DNA of 64,000 nucleotides from Dyadobacter jiangsuensis (GCF_003014695.1 NZ_PYAS01000011.1:124001-188000); one strand, 5' to 3'; positions 8,294 through 17,607 are shown, counted from the stretch's first letter. Numbers and translations are program-made. Notes: generated from the sequence alone by a model not told the origin.

Positions 8294-9388
8294 ATGGAGA
8301 CCGGCAATTCGAAACGGACCGAACAACAGGCCACAGACTGGAAAACAAAAGTGTCGAACCACGTTCAGGTGGGAGGCATTGAAACCTCCGTGCTGGATAA
8401 TGGTGCCGGGCGTGGTACCCGCATTGCGTGGATCAACACAGGCGGTGGTTTGCGCTTTAAAGTCGTGATAGACCGGGCGATGGATATTGCCGAGGCTTTT
8501 TACAATGAGCACAGTCTGGCGTGGATCAGCCACGGTGGCGTTACTTCCCCGCAGCCATTCTCGGATAAAGGCATCGACTGGCTCCGCACATTCGGCGGCG
8601 GCTTGCTCACTACCTGCGGCCTCTCGCATGCGGGCGGGCCCGAGTCGGACAGCTTCGGCGACCGCGGTCTGCATGGGTTAATCGGTAACCAGCCTGCGGA
8701 AATCGTTTCGATCATTCAACCCGACCTGCGCGCCGGTAAATACGAGATGAGCATTACCGGTATTATCCGCGAAACACGGCCATTCGGCCCCAGTTTGGAA
8801 TTAAAAAGAACCATTTCGGCGACTTTGGGAGAAGCAAAACTGCGCATTCATGATGAGGTGATTAATAAAGCCAATACTGCTGCACCGCATATGCTGCTGT
8901 ACCATTTCAACTTCGGCTGGCCGATCGTCGATGAGGGCACCGACATTCTGTGGAATGGCCAATGGCGTCCGCGGTTCGAGGAGAATGCGAAGATTTTCAA
9001 GGAAGGTAATGCATTCAAAAAGGCCCCGGCGCCGCTGGAAAGCCACTTGGGGAGCGGAGAAGAAGTAGCACTGATCGACGTGGACGCGGACATTTTCGGG
9101 GATAGCATTTGCGGTTTGCATAACGAGAAACTGGGTCTGGCCGTCGCATTGAAATTTAAAAAGGAGCAATTACCCTGGCTCGCCAACTGGCAGCATTGGG
9201 GCAAAGGCGAATATGTGACCGGCATCGAGCCGAGTACGCACCCGCTGTCGGGGCAGGCAAAGGCGCGCGAAGACGGAACTTTGATTTTCCTTCAACCGGA
9301 GGAAACCAAAGAATATGACCTCGAATTGAGCGTATTGACGGCGAAAGAGGAGATCGAAGAATTTGAATTAAAGGTGAATGTATCGTAG
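8294..9388 (+). CDS. DUF4432 aldose-1-epimerase-like protein
   Basis: 364 residues, no signal peptide. Beta-rich galactose-mutarotase-like superfamily features: DRAMDIAEAFYNEHSLAWIS early, FGGGLLTTCGLSHAG at about residues 98-112, HGLIGNQPAE, and LLYHFNFGWPIVDEGT in the second half. This pattern is typical of DUF4432. Family function is not firmly established; position in the fold suggests carbohydrate binding or mutarotation/isomerisation. It begins what looks like one transcription unit with the cupin, TIM-barrel, oxidoreductase and ABC genes that follow, all on the same strand. Confidence 0.8.
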   Translation: METGNSKRTEQQATDWKTKVSNHVQVGGIETSVLDNGAGRGTRIAWINTGGGLRFKVVIDRAMDIAEAFYNEHSLAWISHGGVTSPQPFSDKGIDWLRTFGGGLLTTCGLSHAGGPESDSFGDRGLHGLIGNQPAEIVSIIQPDLRAGKYEMSITGIIRETRPFGPSLELKRTISATLGEAKLRIHDEVINKANTAAPHMLLYHFNFGWPIVDEGTDILWNGQWRPRFEENAKIFKEGNAFKKAPAPLESHLGSGEEVALIDVDADIFGDSICGLHNEKLGLAVALKFKKEQLPWLANWQHWGKGEYVTGIEPSTHPLSGQAKAREDGTLIFLQPEETKEYDLELSVLTAKEEIEEFELKVNVS

Positions 9389-9524
9389 GAAAAAACGATT
9401 CTTGCGGTGCGCTGGACCAGGCAAAATCGTCAAGGTGCAGTGCACCGCAAGATTTGTAACGAAAATAACCGGTGCGACGCACCACCATATTTATAACCAA
9501 AACCAATTCTTTAATACAAAAACA

Positions 9525-10739
9525 ATGGGACTTTCAAGTATAGCTGAGAAGGCGTTGGAGCAGGGGAGGGGAATTTTGCGCTTAGCACCGACATGGGTGC
9601 CGCGTTCATTTTGCGTTCCCGGCCGCAGGATCAAATTGCACCCCGACGATTACTACATACTGGGTGGAGAGCGCGGCGGTATCGATGAGCGTTGGTTGTC
9701 ATCTACAACTCCTGCGGAAAATGGACCGCTTACAGGCGAAAATGAAGGTTTGAGCCAAATCGTTTTGGAAGATGAGTCAGGGGTTCAAAAAGTGACATTG
9801 CGGGACGCGGTAGCAGAGTTGAAAGGTCAGATCATAGGCGACAGACTTTGGGATCAATACAAGAGCTGGCCTATGTACTCCAAGTTTTTTGACAATATGG
9901 GGCCGCTTCCGCATCATATTCACCACAGAGATGAGCACGCCGCCATGGTGGGCCAGAATGGAAAGCCGGAAGCCTACTATTTCCCGCCGCAATTGAACAA
10001 CCACGGTGGTGATTTTCCATATACATTCATTGGTATTGCTCCCGGTACGACCAAAGAGCAGATCAAAGAATGTCTGATGAACTTCACCAAGGGCGATAAT
10101 AAGATTACCAATTACTCCCAGGCGTTCCGTCTGGAGCCAGGAACAGGCTGGGATGTGCCTCCCGGCATGTTGCACGCGCCAGGCAGCTTGTGTACCTATG
10201 AGCCGCAAAAAGCATCAGATATTTTTGCGATGTACCAATCTCTTGTTAACGAGGCGGTTATTCCGGAGGAATTGCTTTGGAAAGGAACGCCGAAAGACAG
10301 AATCGGCGACTATGACTTGCTGATGGAAGTGATCGACTGGGATTTGAATGTGAATCCTAATTTGATGGAAAAACATTTCATGCGCCCGAAACCGGTAAAA
10401 GATGTTGCTGAAATGGCGGCAGAAGGATACAGCGAAAACTGGATTTGCTACAAAAACGAGGCTTACAGCGCCAAGGAATTGACGGTTTTCCCAGGTCAGA
10501 CTGTAACCATTAAAGATGGTGGCGCATACGGAATGATTGTGATGCAGGGCCACGGCAAATTCGGTGTGTGGGATATCGAAACCCCTGCATTGATCCGCTA
10601 CGGACAGCTCACCAACGATGAGTATTTTGTAACTGAAAAAGCGGCGACCGAAGGGGTAGTAATCAGCAACCCGTCGAAAACCGATCCGATCGTGATCCTG
10701 AAACACTTCGGTCCAGGTAACCCTGATTTGATATTGTAA
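9525..10739 (+). CDS. Cupin, class I mannose-6-phosphate-isomerase-like protein
   Basis: 404 residues from the ATG at 9525; the in-frame extension to 9378 overlaps the previous gene and is unlikely. Two cupin-like halves are visible. The metal site of PMI-type cupins is suggested by HHIHHRDEHA, then GKPEAYYF (compare KPE in ManA), then the third-ligand segment WDVPPGMLHAPGS. The C-terminal part (ELTVFPGQTVTIKDGGAYGMIVMQGHG) is a second cupin barrel. It probably isomerises an aldose or aldose phosphate, but it is not a standard ManA and I give no symbol. It sits in the sugar operon, 21 bases before a TIM-barrel enzyme. Confidence 0.7.
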   Translation: MGLSSIAEKALEQGRGILRLAPTWVPRSFCVPGRRIKLHPDDYYILGGERGGIDERWLSSTTPAENGPLTGENEGLSQIVLEDESGVQKVTLRDAVAELKGQIIGDRLWDQYKSWPMYSKFFDNMGPLPHHIHHRDEHAAMVGQNGKPEAYYFPPQLNNHGGDFPYTFIGIAPGTTKEQIKECLMNFTKGDNKITNYSQAFRLEPGTGWDVPPGMLHAPGSLCTYEPQKASDIFAMYQSLVNEAVIPEELLWKGTPKDRIGDYDLLMEVIDWDLNVNPNLMEKHFMRPKPVKDVAEMAAEGYSENWICYKNEAYSAKELTVFPGQTVTIKDGGAYGMIVMQGHGKFGVWDIETPALIRYGQLTNDEYFVTEKAATEGVVISNPSKTDPIVILKHFGPGNPDLIL

Positions 10740-10760
10740 AAAATCTAAAATTCTTAAACC

Positions 10761-11795
10761 ATGCCTGAAAATAATTTCCCCAAGCTTCACAACGCCACAT
10801 GGCCTGGCATCGTGGGCAAAGGTTCTGATTCAGAGCCGATCATTCCTTTTGATACACTTTTGGAAAAAACCGCTGCTGCGGAAGTGGATGGTGTGAAATT
10901 CGACGGTGTCGACATCGGCCTTTTCGATGAGCACATCGGTGAATACCTGAACGGTGCAGATGGCGGCAAGCGCCTGGCTGATAAGCTGGCAGGTTATAAT
11001 CTTGAAGCAGGCAGCCTCGTAGCCAATGTATGGGCAGGTTCGGCCATGGGTAGCAAGGATGCCCGCGATACATTTGTGGAGCAGGTACGCAAGGCATGTG
11101 AATTCGGCAAGCAATTGCGTGATGCGGGTATCCGCCATGGTGGTGTGATCCGGATCGATTCGGCAGCTTCGCCGGAAGCGTGGTCGGCTGATCCGAAAGG
11201 CAATACCAAACAAATTGCCGAGACTTTCAGACGTGCTGCTGACGTCGCCGCCGATTTCGGTGAAAGACTGGCTGCCGAAGGTGAGATTTGCTGGGGCGGT
11301 ATGCACAGCTGGAAAGCGATGATCGATACGCTCGAAGCGACCGATCGTCCTAATGTAGGTTTCCAGGCTGATATGTCGCATACATTCCTGTATTTGCTGG
11401 GCTACAATGCGCCGGAAGACCGCATTCTGCCAGCCGATTTCCAATGGGACGACCGCGCGACTTTGGATGAAGCTTTCAAGAAAATGACCGCCGCGCTGCG
11501 CCCCTGGACCATCGATTTCCACGTAGCACAAAATGACGGAACCGTTCACGGAACTGGTTCACACGATAAAACCGGTCGTCACTGCCTTGCAACTGATCCT
11601 AATGGCAAGCTCGATATCGTACATCATGCCGGCTTCTGGCTGCGTGACGAAAAAGGTGAGCTTACGAGAGCATTCCGTCACATCTGCTGGGACGGCTGTA
11701 TGTTCCCGAACGAGGTAATGTACAAGCAGCAAACCTGGAACGATATCCTCGCAGCGCTCGTGAAAGTGCGCAATGCGCATGGGTGGGTGGCGTAA
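10761..11795 (+). CDS. TIM-barrel sugar isomerase/epimerase-like protein
   Basis: 344 residues, no signal peptide. Xylose-isomerase-like TIM barrel: [30 protein letters not shown] at the N-terminus, [11 protein letters not shown] in mid-barrel (candidate ligand Glu), [17 protein letters not shown] (candidate Asp and His), [24 protein letters not shown] (His), and a late ICWDGCMFP. The inserted [12 protein letters not shown] segment and longer length set it apart from the other two barrels in this window. It forms a tight pair with the upstream cupin gene. Confidence 0.78.
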   Translation: MPENNFPKLHNATWPGIVGKGSDSEPIIPFDTLLEKTAAAEVDGVKFDGVDIGLFDEHIGEYLNGADGGKRLADKLAGYNLEAGSLVANVWAGSAMGSKDARDTFVEQVRKACEFGKQLRDAGIRHGGVIRIDSAASPEAWSADPKGNTKQIAETFRRAADVAADFGERLAAEGEICWGGMHSWKAMIDTLEATDRPNVGFQADMSHTFLYLLGYNAPEDRILPADFQWDDRATLDEAFKKMTAALRPWTIDFHVAQNDGTVHGTGSHDKTGRHCLATDPNGKLDIVHHAGFWLRDEKGELTRAFRHICWDGCMFPNEVMYKQQTWNDILAALVKVRNAHGWVA

Positions 11796-11910
11796 TGACC
11801 GCTGACCACCGACGGCCGACGGCCGATCGCTTATGTTGGCAGCATAGTATTAACTGCTACCAAGCTAACAATACCGCGATCGGCGGTCGGTAGTCAGCCG
11901 TCGGTGGCCA
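11796..11910. repeat. Period-7 inverted-repeat element
   Basis: The left arm 11796-11830 has heptamers TGACCGC, TGACCAC, CGACGGC, CGACGGC, CGATCGC. The right arm 11876-11910 is the opposite orientation. The 45-base centre contains a further imperfect hairpin (TTGGCAGCA with TGCTACCAA), so the whole element is a nested palindrome. Its first TGA overlaps the end of the preceding gene's stop region. Confidence 0.82.
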
Positions 11911-11973
11911 AAAAATATTCCAAAAACCTAAGGCTCGAAGCAATTCGCGGCGAGCCCCAACCAACAAAACCTT

Positions 11974-13134
11974 ATGTCAGAAAAAAAGCAAGTTCGCGTC
12001 GCCCTGATCGGTTCCGGTTTGATGGGCCGTACGCATACCAATGGTTATAAAAGAATCGGGGACTTTTTCCCTGAGCTCGAATACCGCCCGGTGCTGGCGG
12101 CTGTTTGCTCCCGCAACGAGGAGAAAGTGAAGGCTTTCGCCGAGCAGTGGGGCTACGAGTCGTACGAAACCGACTGGCGTAAAATCATCGAACGCGACGA
12201 TATCGATGCGGTGGATATTTGTACACCCAACGATACGCACGCTGAGATCGCATTGGCAGCTGCTGCAAAAGGCAAAATGATCCTTTGCGAAAAGCCCCTC
12301 GCACGTACGCTTGCGGAGGCGAAAACGATGGTGGATGCCATTGAAGCTGCCGGTGTGAAAAACACGGTTTGGTACAACTACCGTCGCGTGCCTGCTGTGA
12401 CTTTGGCGAAACAAATCGTGGATTCAGGTAAGCTGGGCCGTATTTTCCATTACCGTGCCAACTTCCTCCAGGACTGGACGATCAGTCCGGATGTACCACA
12501 GGGTGGAACCGCTACCTGGCGCCTCGACGTAGACGCTGCGGGTTCGGGCGTAACCGGCGACTTGCTCGCGCACTGTATCGACACCGCGATGTGGATCAAT
12601 GGCGGCATTAAGGATGTGTCGGCCGTGGCTGAGACATTCATCAAAGAGCGCAAGCATGCTGGTACCGGCGAAGTGCAAAAAGTGGGTATCGACGACGCTT
12701 GTATCTTCCACTGCCATTTCGATAACGGCTCACTGGGCCTCTTCGAGTCTACCCGTTATGCTCGCGGGCACAAGGCGCTTTATACTTTTGAAATCAACGG
12801 CGAGCATGCTTCCATTCGTTGGGACCTGCATGATCTGAACCGTCTGGAATACTTCGACCACAGCGACGATTCGATCGTTCGCGGATGGCGTTCGATTCTG
12901 GTAACCGACGGCGACCAGCCCTATATGAAGCGCTGGTGGATCCCCGGAACCAGCATTGGATACGAGCATTCGTTCGTACACCAGGCGGCGGATTTCTTCG
13001 AAAGCCTGCAAACCGGCAAACCTTGCTCACCGACTTTCCGCGATGCCTACGAAACGCAGAAAGTATGCGAAGCGGTGCTGGAATCGGCAGCTTCCAAAAG
13101 CTGGAAAGATACCGGCGTACATTGGGAAGGTTAA
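11974..13134 (+). CDS. Gfo/Idh/MocA family oxidoreductase (cytoplasmic)
   Basis: 386 residues without signal peptide. N-terminal Rossmann domain with [13 protein letters not shown] at about residues 13-25, [14 protein letters not shown], and the family motif CEKPLA near residue 108. The C-terminal alpha/beta domain has [13 protein letters not shown], the usual GxxxDxxxH-like region contributing Asp and His. These enzymes use NAD(P) to oxidise or reduce sugars and cyclitols. The position directly ahead of an ABC sugar importer suggests action on the imported compound. It is preceded by a period-7 element and followed by a strong hairpin. Confidence 0.93.
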   Translation: MSEKKQVRVALIGSGLMGRTHTNGYKRIGDFFPELEYRPVLAAVCSRNEEKVKAFAEQWGYESYETDWRKIIERDDIDAVDICTPNDTHAEIALAAAAKGKMILCEKPLARTLAEAKTMVDAIEAAGVKNTVWYNYRRVPAVTLAKQIVDSGKLGRIFHYRANFLQDWTISPDVPQGGTATWRLDVDAAGSGVTGDLLAHCIDTAMWINGGIKDVSAVAETFIKERKHAGTGEVQKVGIDDACIFHCHFDNGSLGLFESTRYARGHKALYTFEINGEHASIRWDLHDLNRLEYFDHSDDSIVRGWRSILVTDGDQPYMKRWWIPGTSIGYEHSFVHQAADFFESLQTGKPCSPTFRDAYETQKVCEAVLESAASKSWKDTGVHWEG

Positions 13135-13154
13135 TCCAATAATGCATTTATAAT

Positions 13155-13202
13155 CTGAGGCTTTAACCGGATCCTGCGTAGTGGGTGAGGTTAAAGCCTC
13201 AG
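13155..13202 (+). promoter_or_regulatory. 14-bp-stem hairpin between oxidoreductase and ABC importer genes
   Basis: CTGAGGCTTTAACC at 13155-13168 pairs perfectly with GGTTAAAGCCTCAG at 13189-13202, with a 20-base loop. Only a weak TTTC follows, so it could be an inefficient terminator or an mRNA-stabilising hairpin that sets the ratio of upstream to downstream gene expression. The ABC start codon is 14 bases downstream. Confidence 0.7.
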
Positions 13203-13215
13203 TTTCGATACTGCT

Positions 13216-14718
13216 ATGTCCGATTATATTCTGAGGGTTAAGGGAATTTCCAAGTCGTTCTCCGGCGTCAAAGCGCTGGACAATATTCATTTTGACCTCA
13301 AAAAAGGCGAAGTGCATGCCTTAATGGGTGAAAATGGGGCTGGGAAATCGACTTTCATGAAAATCCTGATCGGGCTTGTCGTGCCGGATTCCGGGGAGGT
13401 TTTGCTGGAAGGTGAGAACCTGAGCGGGAGCCACGTGACTGAAACCTTGAAAAAGGGCATTTCCATGATCCACCAGGAAATTCTCATCATTCCCGAACTG
13501 ACCGTAGCGCAGAATATATTCCTGGGACGAGAGCGGGAGGTTTCCGGCAAAGGAGGGATTCTTTCCGGTTGGCTGAACGACTCGGAGATCAACCGGCAGG
13601 CCGCTGCATTGCTGGATCGGATGGGCGTCAATATCGCTCCGAAGGCGAAGATGAAACACCTCAGCGTGGCGCAAATGCAAATGGTCGAGATTGCGAAGGC
13701 TATTTCGAACAATGCGAAGGTGATCATCATGGACGAGCCGACTTCGGCGATTTCGGAGAAGGAAGTGGCGACATTATTCCAGATCATCCGCGATCTGAAA
13801 GCGCAGGGCGTAAGCATTATCTATATTTCCCACAAAATGGACGAGATATTCCAGATTTCTGACACTATAACGGTGCTTCGAGACGGGAAATATATTGGTA
13901 CAAAACGCGCTGCCGAGCTCGATCAGAATGCATTGATCGCCATGATGGTCGGGCGGGAAATAGACCAGATGTTTCCCGAAGCGACGCAGCCGGTCGGACA
14001 CGAATTGCTTTCGGTGAAGAACCTGGGCAGAGCGGGCAAGTTTGCCAATATCACTTTCAATGTAAAATCCGGCGAAATACTGGGATTGGCAGGCCTAATG
14101 GGCGCCGGGAGGACTGAAATAGCCAGGGCTATTTTTGGTTTGGATCACTGGGATGAAGGAGAAATCAGCATCAAACAAACACCGATTCGCGCGCGTACAC
14201 CACGCGAGGCGATCGACCGGGGAATCGGGTATGTAAGTGAGGATAGAAAGGGGTTGGGGTTTATTCCGAGAATGTCGGTCAAGGATAATATCACGCTTTC
14301 GAGCATGAACAATCACCGCAAAGGCGGCTTTATCAACACACACAGCGAACAGTCGGTTACTGAGCAAATGATCGCCGATTTAAAGATCAAAACAGCAGGT
14401 ACGGGCCAGCATGTCACCTATTTAAGTGGGGGAAACCAGCAGAAAGTCGTCATCGGCAGAGTACTGCTTGCTTCACCCGAGATTATCATGCTCGACGAGC
14501 CGACGCGCGGCGTCGACGTCGGAGCAAAATTTGAGATTTACAAACTGATCCGCAGCCTCGCCGACCGGGGCATGGCGATCATCATGATATCATCCGAACT
14601 ACCGGAAATCCTGGGACTCAGCGACCGGATACTGGTATTGTCCAAAGGCAAACAAACCGCGCTGCTTTCCAAAGCGGAAGCGACGCAGGAGTTGATTATG
14701 CGGTATGCGGTGGCGTGA
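13216..14718 (+). CDS. Ribose-type sugar ABC importer, ATP-binding protein (RbsA/MglA family)
   Basis: 500 residues with two nucleotide-binding domains. NBD1 has Walker A GENGAGKS at residues 38-45, an LSVAQMQMVEIAKA signature and Walker B VIIMDEPTSAIS. NBD2 has the degenerate GLMGAGRTE (Arg299 replaces the Walker Lys, normal for this family), LSGGNQQKVVIGRVL and IIMLDEPTRGVDVG. This is the carbohydrate-uptake-2 architecture for pentoses, galactose and cyclitols. The permease and binding protein follow in order. Confidence 0.95.
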   Translation: MSDYILRVKGISKSFSGVKALDNIHFDLKKGEVHALMGENGAGKSTFMKILIGLVVPDSGEVLLEGENLSGSHVTETLKKGISMIHQEILIIPELTVAQNIFLGREREVSGKGGILSGWLNDSEINRQAAALLDRMGVNIAPKAKMKHLSVAQMQMVEIAKAISNNAKVIIMDEPTSAISEKEVATLFQIIRDLKAQGVSIIYISHKMDEIFQISDTITVLRDGKYIGTKRAAELDQNALIAMMVGREIDQMFPEATQPVGHELLSVKNLGRAGKFANITFNVKSGEILGLAGLMGAGRTEIARAIFGLDHWDEGEISIKQTPIRARTPREAIDRGIGYVSEDRKGLGFIPRMSVKDNITLSSMNNHRKGGFINTHSEQSVTEQMIADLKIKTAGTGQHVTYLSGGNQQKVVIGRVLLASPEIIMLDEPTRGVDVGAKFEIYKLIRSLADRGMAIIMISSELPEILGLSDRILVLSKGKQTALLSKAEATQELIMRYAVA

Positions 14719-14725
14719 GAAATGC

Positions 14726-14830
14726 TGACCGTCGACCGCCGACCGCCGACCGCCGATTATGAGTAACAAAGAAATACGAATTGCAATTTAAAGAAGCTTG
14801 CGGCGGTCAGCGGTCGGCCGTCGGCGGTCA
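14726..14830. repeat. Period-7 inverted-repeat element inside the ABC importer operon
   Basis: The left arm 14726-14761 has TGACCGT followed by three identical CGACCGC heptamers and CGAT. The right arm 14800-14830 is in opposite orientation with variant units CGACGGC and TGACCGC. The centre is AT-rich. It separates the ATPase and permease genes, so it will be in the mRNA as a long hairpin. Confidence 0.85.
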
Positions 14831-14862
14831 AACAGAACTATGTTCCAAGACCTAACAAACGA

Positions 14863-15795
14863 ATGAACAGATTCTCCAAATTCGGCCAGTACGGCATCTT
14901 CCTCGCATTTGCATTGATATGCCTGGTGCTGGCATTGAGTACGCCCAAGTTTTTTACGATTTCCAATCTGCTGATTATCGGGAACCAGGTATCGATCAAT
15001 GCATTGCTGGCATTCGGGGTCACTTTTGTGATCATTACCGGCGGTATCGACCTGTCGCTGGGTTCGATGGTGGCGGTAACGGGCGTGGCGGCTGCGAGTT
15101 TTGCACATCCTGATACTTATCCGCTGGTGGTGCCATTGCTGGTTGGTTTGGGCGCAGGTTCGGCTATGGGCGCTTTTAATGGTTTGGTGATTACGAAGAG
15201 CAAAGTGCCGCCATTTATTGTCACGCTGGGAACGATGACGATCGGGCGCGGACTTGCATTGATCCTTAGTAAAGGACGACCGGTTTCAAATCTTTCGGAC
15301 GAGTTCAATTTCATCGGCGGAGGGAATATTGCTGGTATTCCGTTTCCTATTATCATTCTGCTGATCGCATTCGCCGTTTGCTCGGTAGTTCTGAACAAAA
15401 CCATTCTCGGGCGCTACATGTACGCGGTCGGGGGCAACGAGCCTGCCGCGCGTGCGTCGGGCATACGCGTGAGTCGTGTAAAAATGTGGGTATATACCAT
15501 TTGCGGGTTGCTTTCTGCATTGGGCGGTATCTTGCTGACGTCGCGCATCACCACCGGGCAGCCTAATGCGGGAGCAGGTTTCGAGCTCGATGCGATCGCC
15601 GCCGCAATTATCGGCGGCACGAGCACTTCGGGCGGCACGGGAACCATGACCGGCACGCTGATCGGCGCGTTGCTGATTGGCGTGATCAGCAATAGTCTCG
15701 ATCTGCTGAATGTGACTTCTTACTATCAGCAGGTCGTGATGGGGGTGATTATCATCGGCGCCGTGGTGCTCGATGGTGTGGGGAAGAAGGATTGA
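14863..15795 (+). CDS. Ribose-type sugar ABC importer, permease (RbsC family)
   Basis: 310 residues, about 8-10 membrane segments. The family signature is complete: FVIITGGIDLSLGSMVA at about residues 55-71 and, in the cytoplasmic coupling loop, AAAIIGGTSTSGGTGTMTGT. It forms the inner-membrane channel with the ATPase encoded upstream and takes substrate from the lipoprotein encoded 93 bases downstream. Confidence 0.95.
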   Translation: MNRFSKFGQYGIFLAFALICLVLALSTPKFFTISNLLIIGNQVSINALLAFGVTFVIITGGIDLSLGSMVAVTGVAAASFAHPDTYPLVVPLLVGLGAGSAMGAFNGLVITKSKVPPFIVTLGTMTIGRGLALILSKGRPVSNLSDEFNFIGGGNIAGIPFPIIILLIAFAVCSVVLNKTILGRYMYAVGGNEPAARASGIRVSRVKMWVYTICGLLSALGGILLTSRITTGQPNAGAGFELDAIAAAIIGGTSTSGGTGTMTGTLIGALLIGVISNSLDLLNVTSYYQQVVMGVIIIGAVVLDGVGKKD

Positions 15796-15888
15796 TTTAT
15801 GGAGAAAGGAGGATGGAGGAAAGGGAAGAGGGGAGTCGATTTTGAAATACTAGAACACAAATGGCCGATAGCCGAAAGTCAATAATCT

Positions 15889-16830
15889 ATGAGATACAAC
15901 GCAATTTTTGCAGCACTTATCGCCGCAACACTTTTGGCAGGCTGTAACCAATCCTCTAATAAGGAATCCGCTGACGGCGGTGGGAAAAAGCTCGTGATCG
16001 GGGCTACGATGCTGAGTATGCAAAACGAGTTTATCGTGAATGTGAGCGACGCCATGGAAGCGAAAGCGAAGGAAATGGGCGTGGAGCTGATCACCGTGGA
16101 CGCTGAGCGTTCGGCATTGAAACAGGTAGAACAGGTGGAGAGTTTTATCGGTCAGGGGGTAGACGCGATCATTATGAACCCTTGTGAAGTGGAAGCGAGT
16201 TCACCGGCGATCAAACTGGCCATGGACGCGAAGATTCCCATCATTAATGTCAATTCAGAGACCTCTGCCAAGCCTACGGCATTTGTAGGGTCGGACGATA
16301 CCGAATCGGCACGCATTGCGATGAGATACATTGCTGAAAAGCTCGGGGGCAAGGGTAATGTGCTGATGATGCACGGTTTCATGGGCCAGGCCGCGCAAAT
16401 CCGGCGCGATAACGGGGCGAAGGAGATCCTGAAAGCTAATCCAGGTCTCAAACTGCTTGCCGAACAAACCGGTGAATGGGACCGCGCCAAAGGCATGTCG
16501 CTTACCGAAAACTGGATACAATCTTACGGCGACAAGATCAACGCCATTTTTGCACAAAACGACGAAATGGGCATGGGGGCCGTGAAAGCGCTGGAAGCTG
16601 CGGGTTTGAAAGGGAAGGTGCTGGTGGTAAGCGTGGACGCTATCCCGGACGCATTACAGGCGGTGAAAAAGGGGACATTAGATGCGACGGTTTTCCAGAA
16701 TGCCAAAGAGCAGGGCGGAAAAGCAATTGAAACGGCAGTGAAGGCGGCTAAGAAAGAGGCGTTTGAGAAGGACGTACTTATTCCTTTTCAGCTGGTGACG
16801 AAGGAGAATGTGGGGAATTTTTTGAAATAG
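15889..16830 (+). CDS. Ribose-type sugar-binding lipoprotein (RbsB-like)
   Basis: 313 residues. Lipoprotein signal ending LLAGC (Cys19), followed by a short Ser/Asn linker and a periplasmic-binding-protein type I fold: LVIGATMLSMQNEFIVNVSDAMEAKAKEMG, then GVDAIIMNPCEVEASSPAI, FVGSDDTESARIAMRYI and IFAQNDEMGMGAVKALEAAG, all typical of RbsB/AraF/XylF relatives. Lipid anchoring is unusual for a Gram-negative ABC binding protein but known in Bacteroidota. It completes the importer. The ligand is unknown and likely matches the isomerases encoded upstream. Confidence 0.93.
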   Translation: MRYNAIFAALIAATLLAGCNQSSNKESADGGGKKLVIGATMLSMQNEFIVNVSDAMEAKAKEMGVELITVDAERSALKQVEQVESFIGQGVDAIIMNPCEVEASSPAIKLAMDAKIPIINVNSETSAKPTAFVGSDDTESARIAMRYIAEKLGGKGNVLMMHGFMGQAAQIRRDNGAKEILKANPGLKLLAEQTGEWDRAKGMSLTENWIQSYGDKINAIFAQNDEMGMGAVKALEAAGLKGKVLVVSVDAIPDALQAVKKGTLDATVFQNAKEQGGKAIETAVKAAKKEAFEKDVLIPFQLVTKENVGNFLK

Positions 16831-16841
16831 GAATCAATGAA

Positions 16842-17291
16842 ATGAAATCACACACATTTGATGATAATGGTTATCTTCTCCCGGACGAGGTTACAGATAT
16901 TACCTGGGATAATTTTGAAGAGATTTTCATATTCAATCATCAGAGGGCGGAATTGGCGTTAGAGCTGAAAGAATTTGTTTCCACAGTAACCGATTGGAGA
17001 ACGGACACATTGCAAATCTGGGTTGACGGATCCTTCGTTACGCTCAAACCACATCCGAACGATATCGATCTGATTTGTTTTGTTGATAATGTCTTTTACG
17101 AATCTAATCTGACTACTTTAAGCTCGATCAAAGCAGCTTTTTCAAAGCTAGACATCTATTTTATTAAAAACTACCCTAAAGAACATCCCAGATACTTTTT
17201 GACTAACTTTGATAAACTTGATTGGTTGCATTTTCTTACTAGAGACCGTCAAAACAGAAGAAAGGGGATCGTTAACTTGTTATTGTCATGA
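16842..17291 (+). CDS. Nucleotidyltransferase-fold protein (DUF6932-like)
   Basis: 149 residues. The only clear motif is a minimal nucleotidyltransferase core: DGSFVTLKPHPNDIDLICF, with Gly63-Ser64 and the metal-type pair Asp74/Asp76. The remainder is helical and polar with no signal peptide. It starts 11 bases after the sugar-binding-protein gene but is clearly AT-richer: two 60-base lines inside it count 38% and 33% G+C against 53% in a line from 12.0 kb. It overlaps the next gene by 4 bases (ATGA). The pairing with a small partner recalls NTase/HEPN-type toxin-antitoxin cassettes (inference); the partner is not a recognised HEPN protein. Confidence 0.7.
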   Translation: MKSHTFDDNGYLLPDEVTDITWDNFEEIFIFNHQRAELALELKEFVSTVTDWRTDTLQIWVDGSFVTLKPHPNDIDLICFVDNVFYESNLTTLSSIKAAFSKLDIYFIKNYPKEHPRYFLTNFDKLDWLHFLTRDRQNRRKGIVNLLLS

Positions 17292-17494
17292 AACCTTTTG
17301 AGCAACTTCAGGCCGAAATTCAGACCACGCTGGAGAAAATTGTTCGTGTAAATGCCTCCATTGCCAGGCATGAAGCTCAGGAGCATCCTGATGAACTTGC
17401 TGTGGCCCAGTTTGAAGAAATCAAATTGCAATTCACACAACACCTGTTGCAGCTTCTGTCCGAAATGGATATCAAACTTAGAGTCGCTGCATAG
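17288..17494 (+). CDS. Small hypothetical helical protein, partner of the nucleotidyltransferase-fold gene
   Basis: 68 residues, starting on the ATGA overlap with the upstream gene, which implies translational coupling. Predicted almost entirely helical and acidic/polar, with a heptad-like pattern (FEQLQAEIQTTLEKIVRVNA and FEEIKLQFTQHLLQLLSEM). There are no Cys and no membrane segment. I do not recognise a family. Its coupling and size suggest it is a binding partner or antidote for the upstream protein. Confidence 0.6.
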   Translation: MKPFEQLQAEIQTTLEKIVRVNASIARHEAQEHPDELAVAQFEEIKLQFTQHLLQLLSEMDIKLRVAA

Positions 17495-17531
17495 GTTATT
17501 TAAAGTGTTGTTCAGCTCATTGCCCGTTCCC

Positions 17532-17607
17532 GGCAAATGTAAAATAATCCCCCCTTAAAAGTAAAACGCCACGCTCCCCGCGCTTTTACCCCCGAATGGC
17601 ATTTGCC
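17532..17607 (+). promoter_or_regulatory. Nested hairpin ahead of the Tat-exported oxidoreductase gene
   Basis: GGCAAATG at 17532-17539 pairs with CATTTGCC at 17600-17607. Inside, GTAAAA pairs with TTTTAC around a GC-rich loop. The element ends 29 bases before the start at 17637. It may be a terminator for the preceding cassette or a 5'UTR structure; no T-run follows. Confidence 0.45.
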
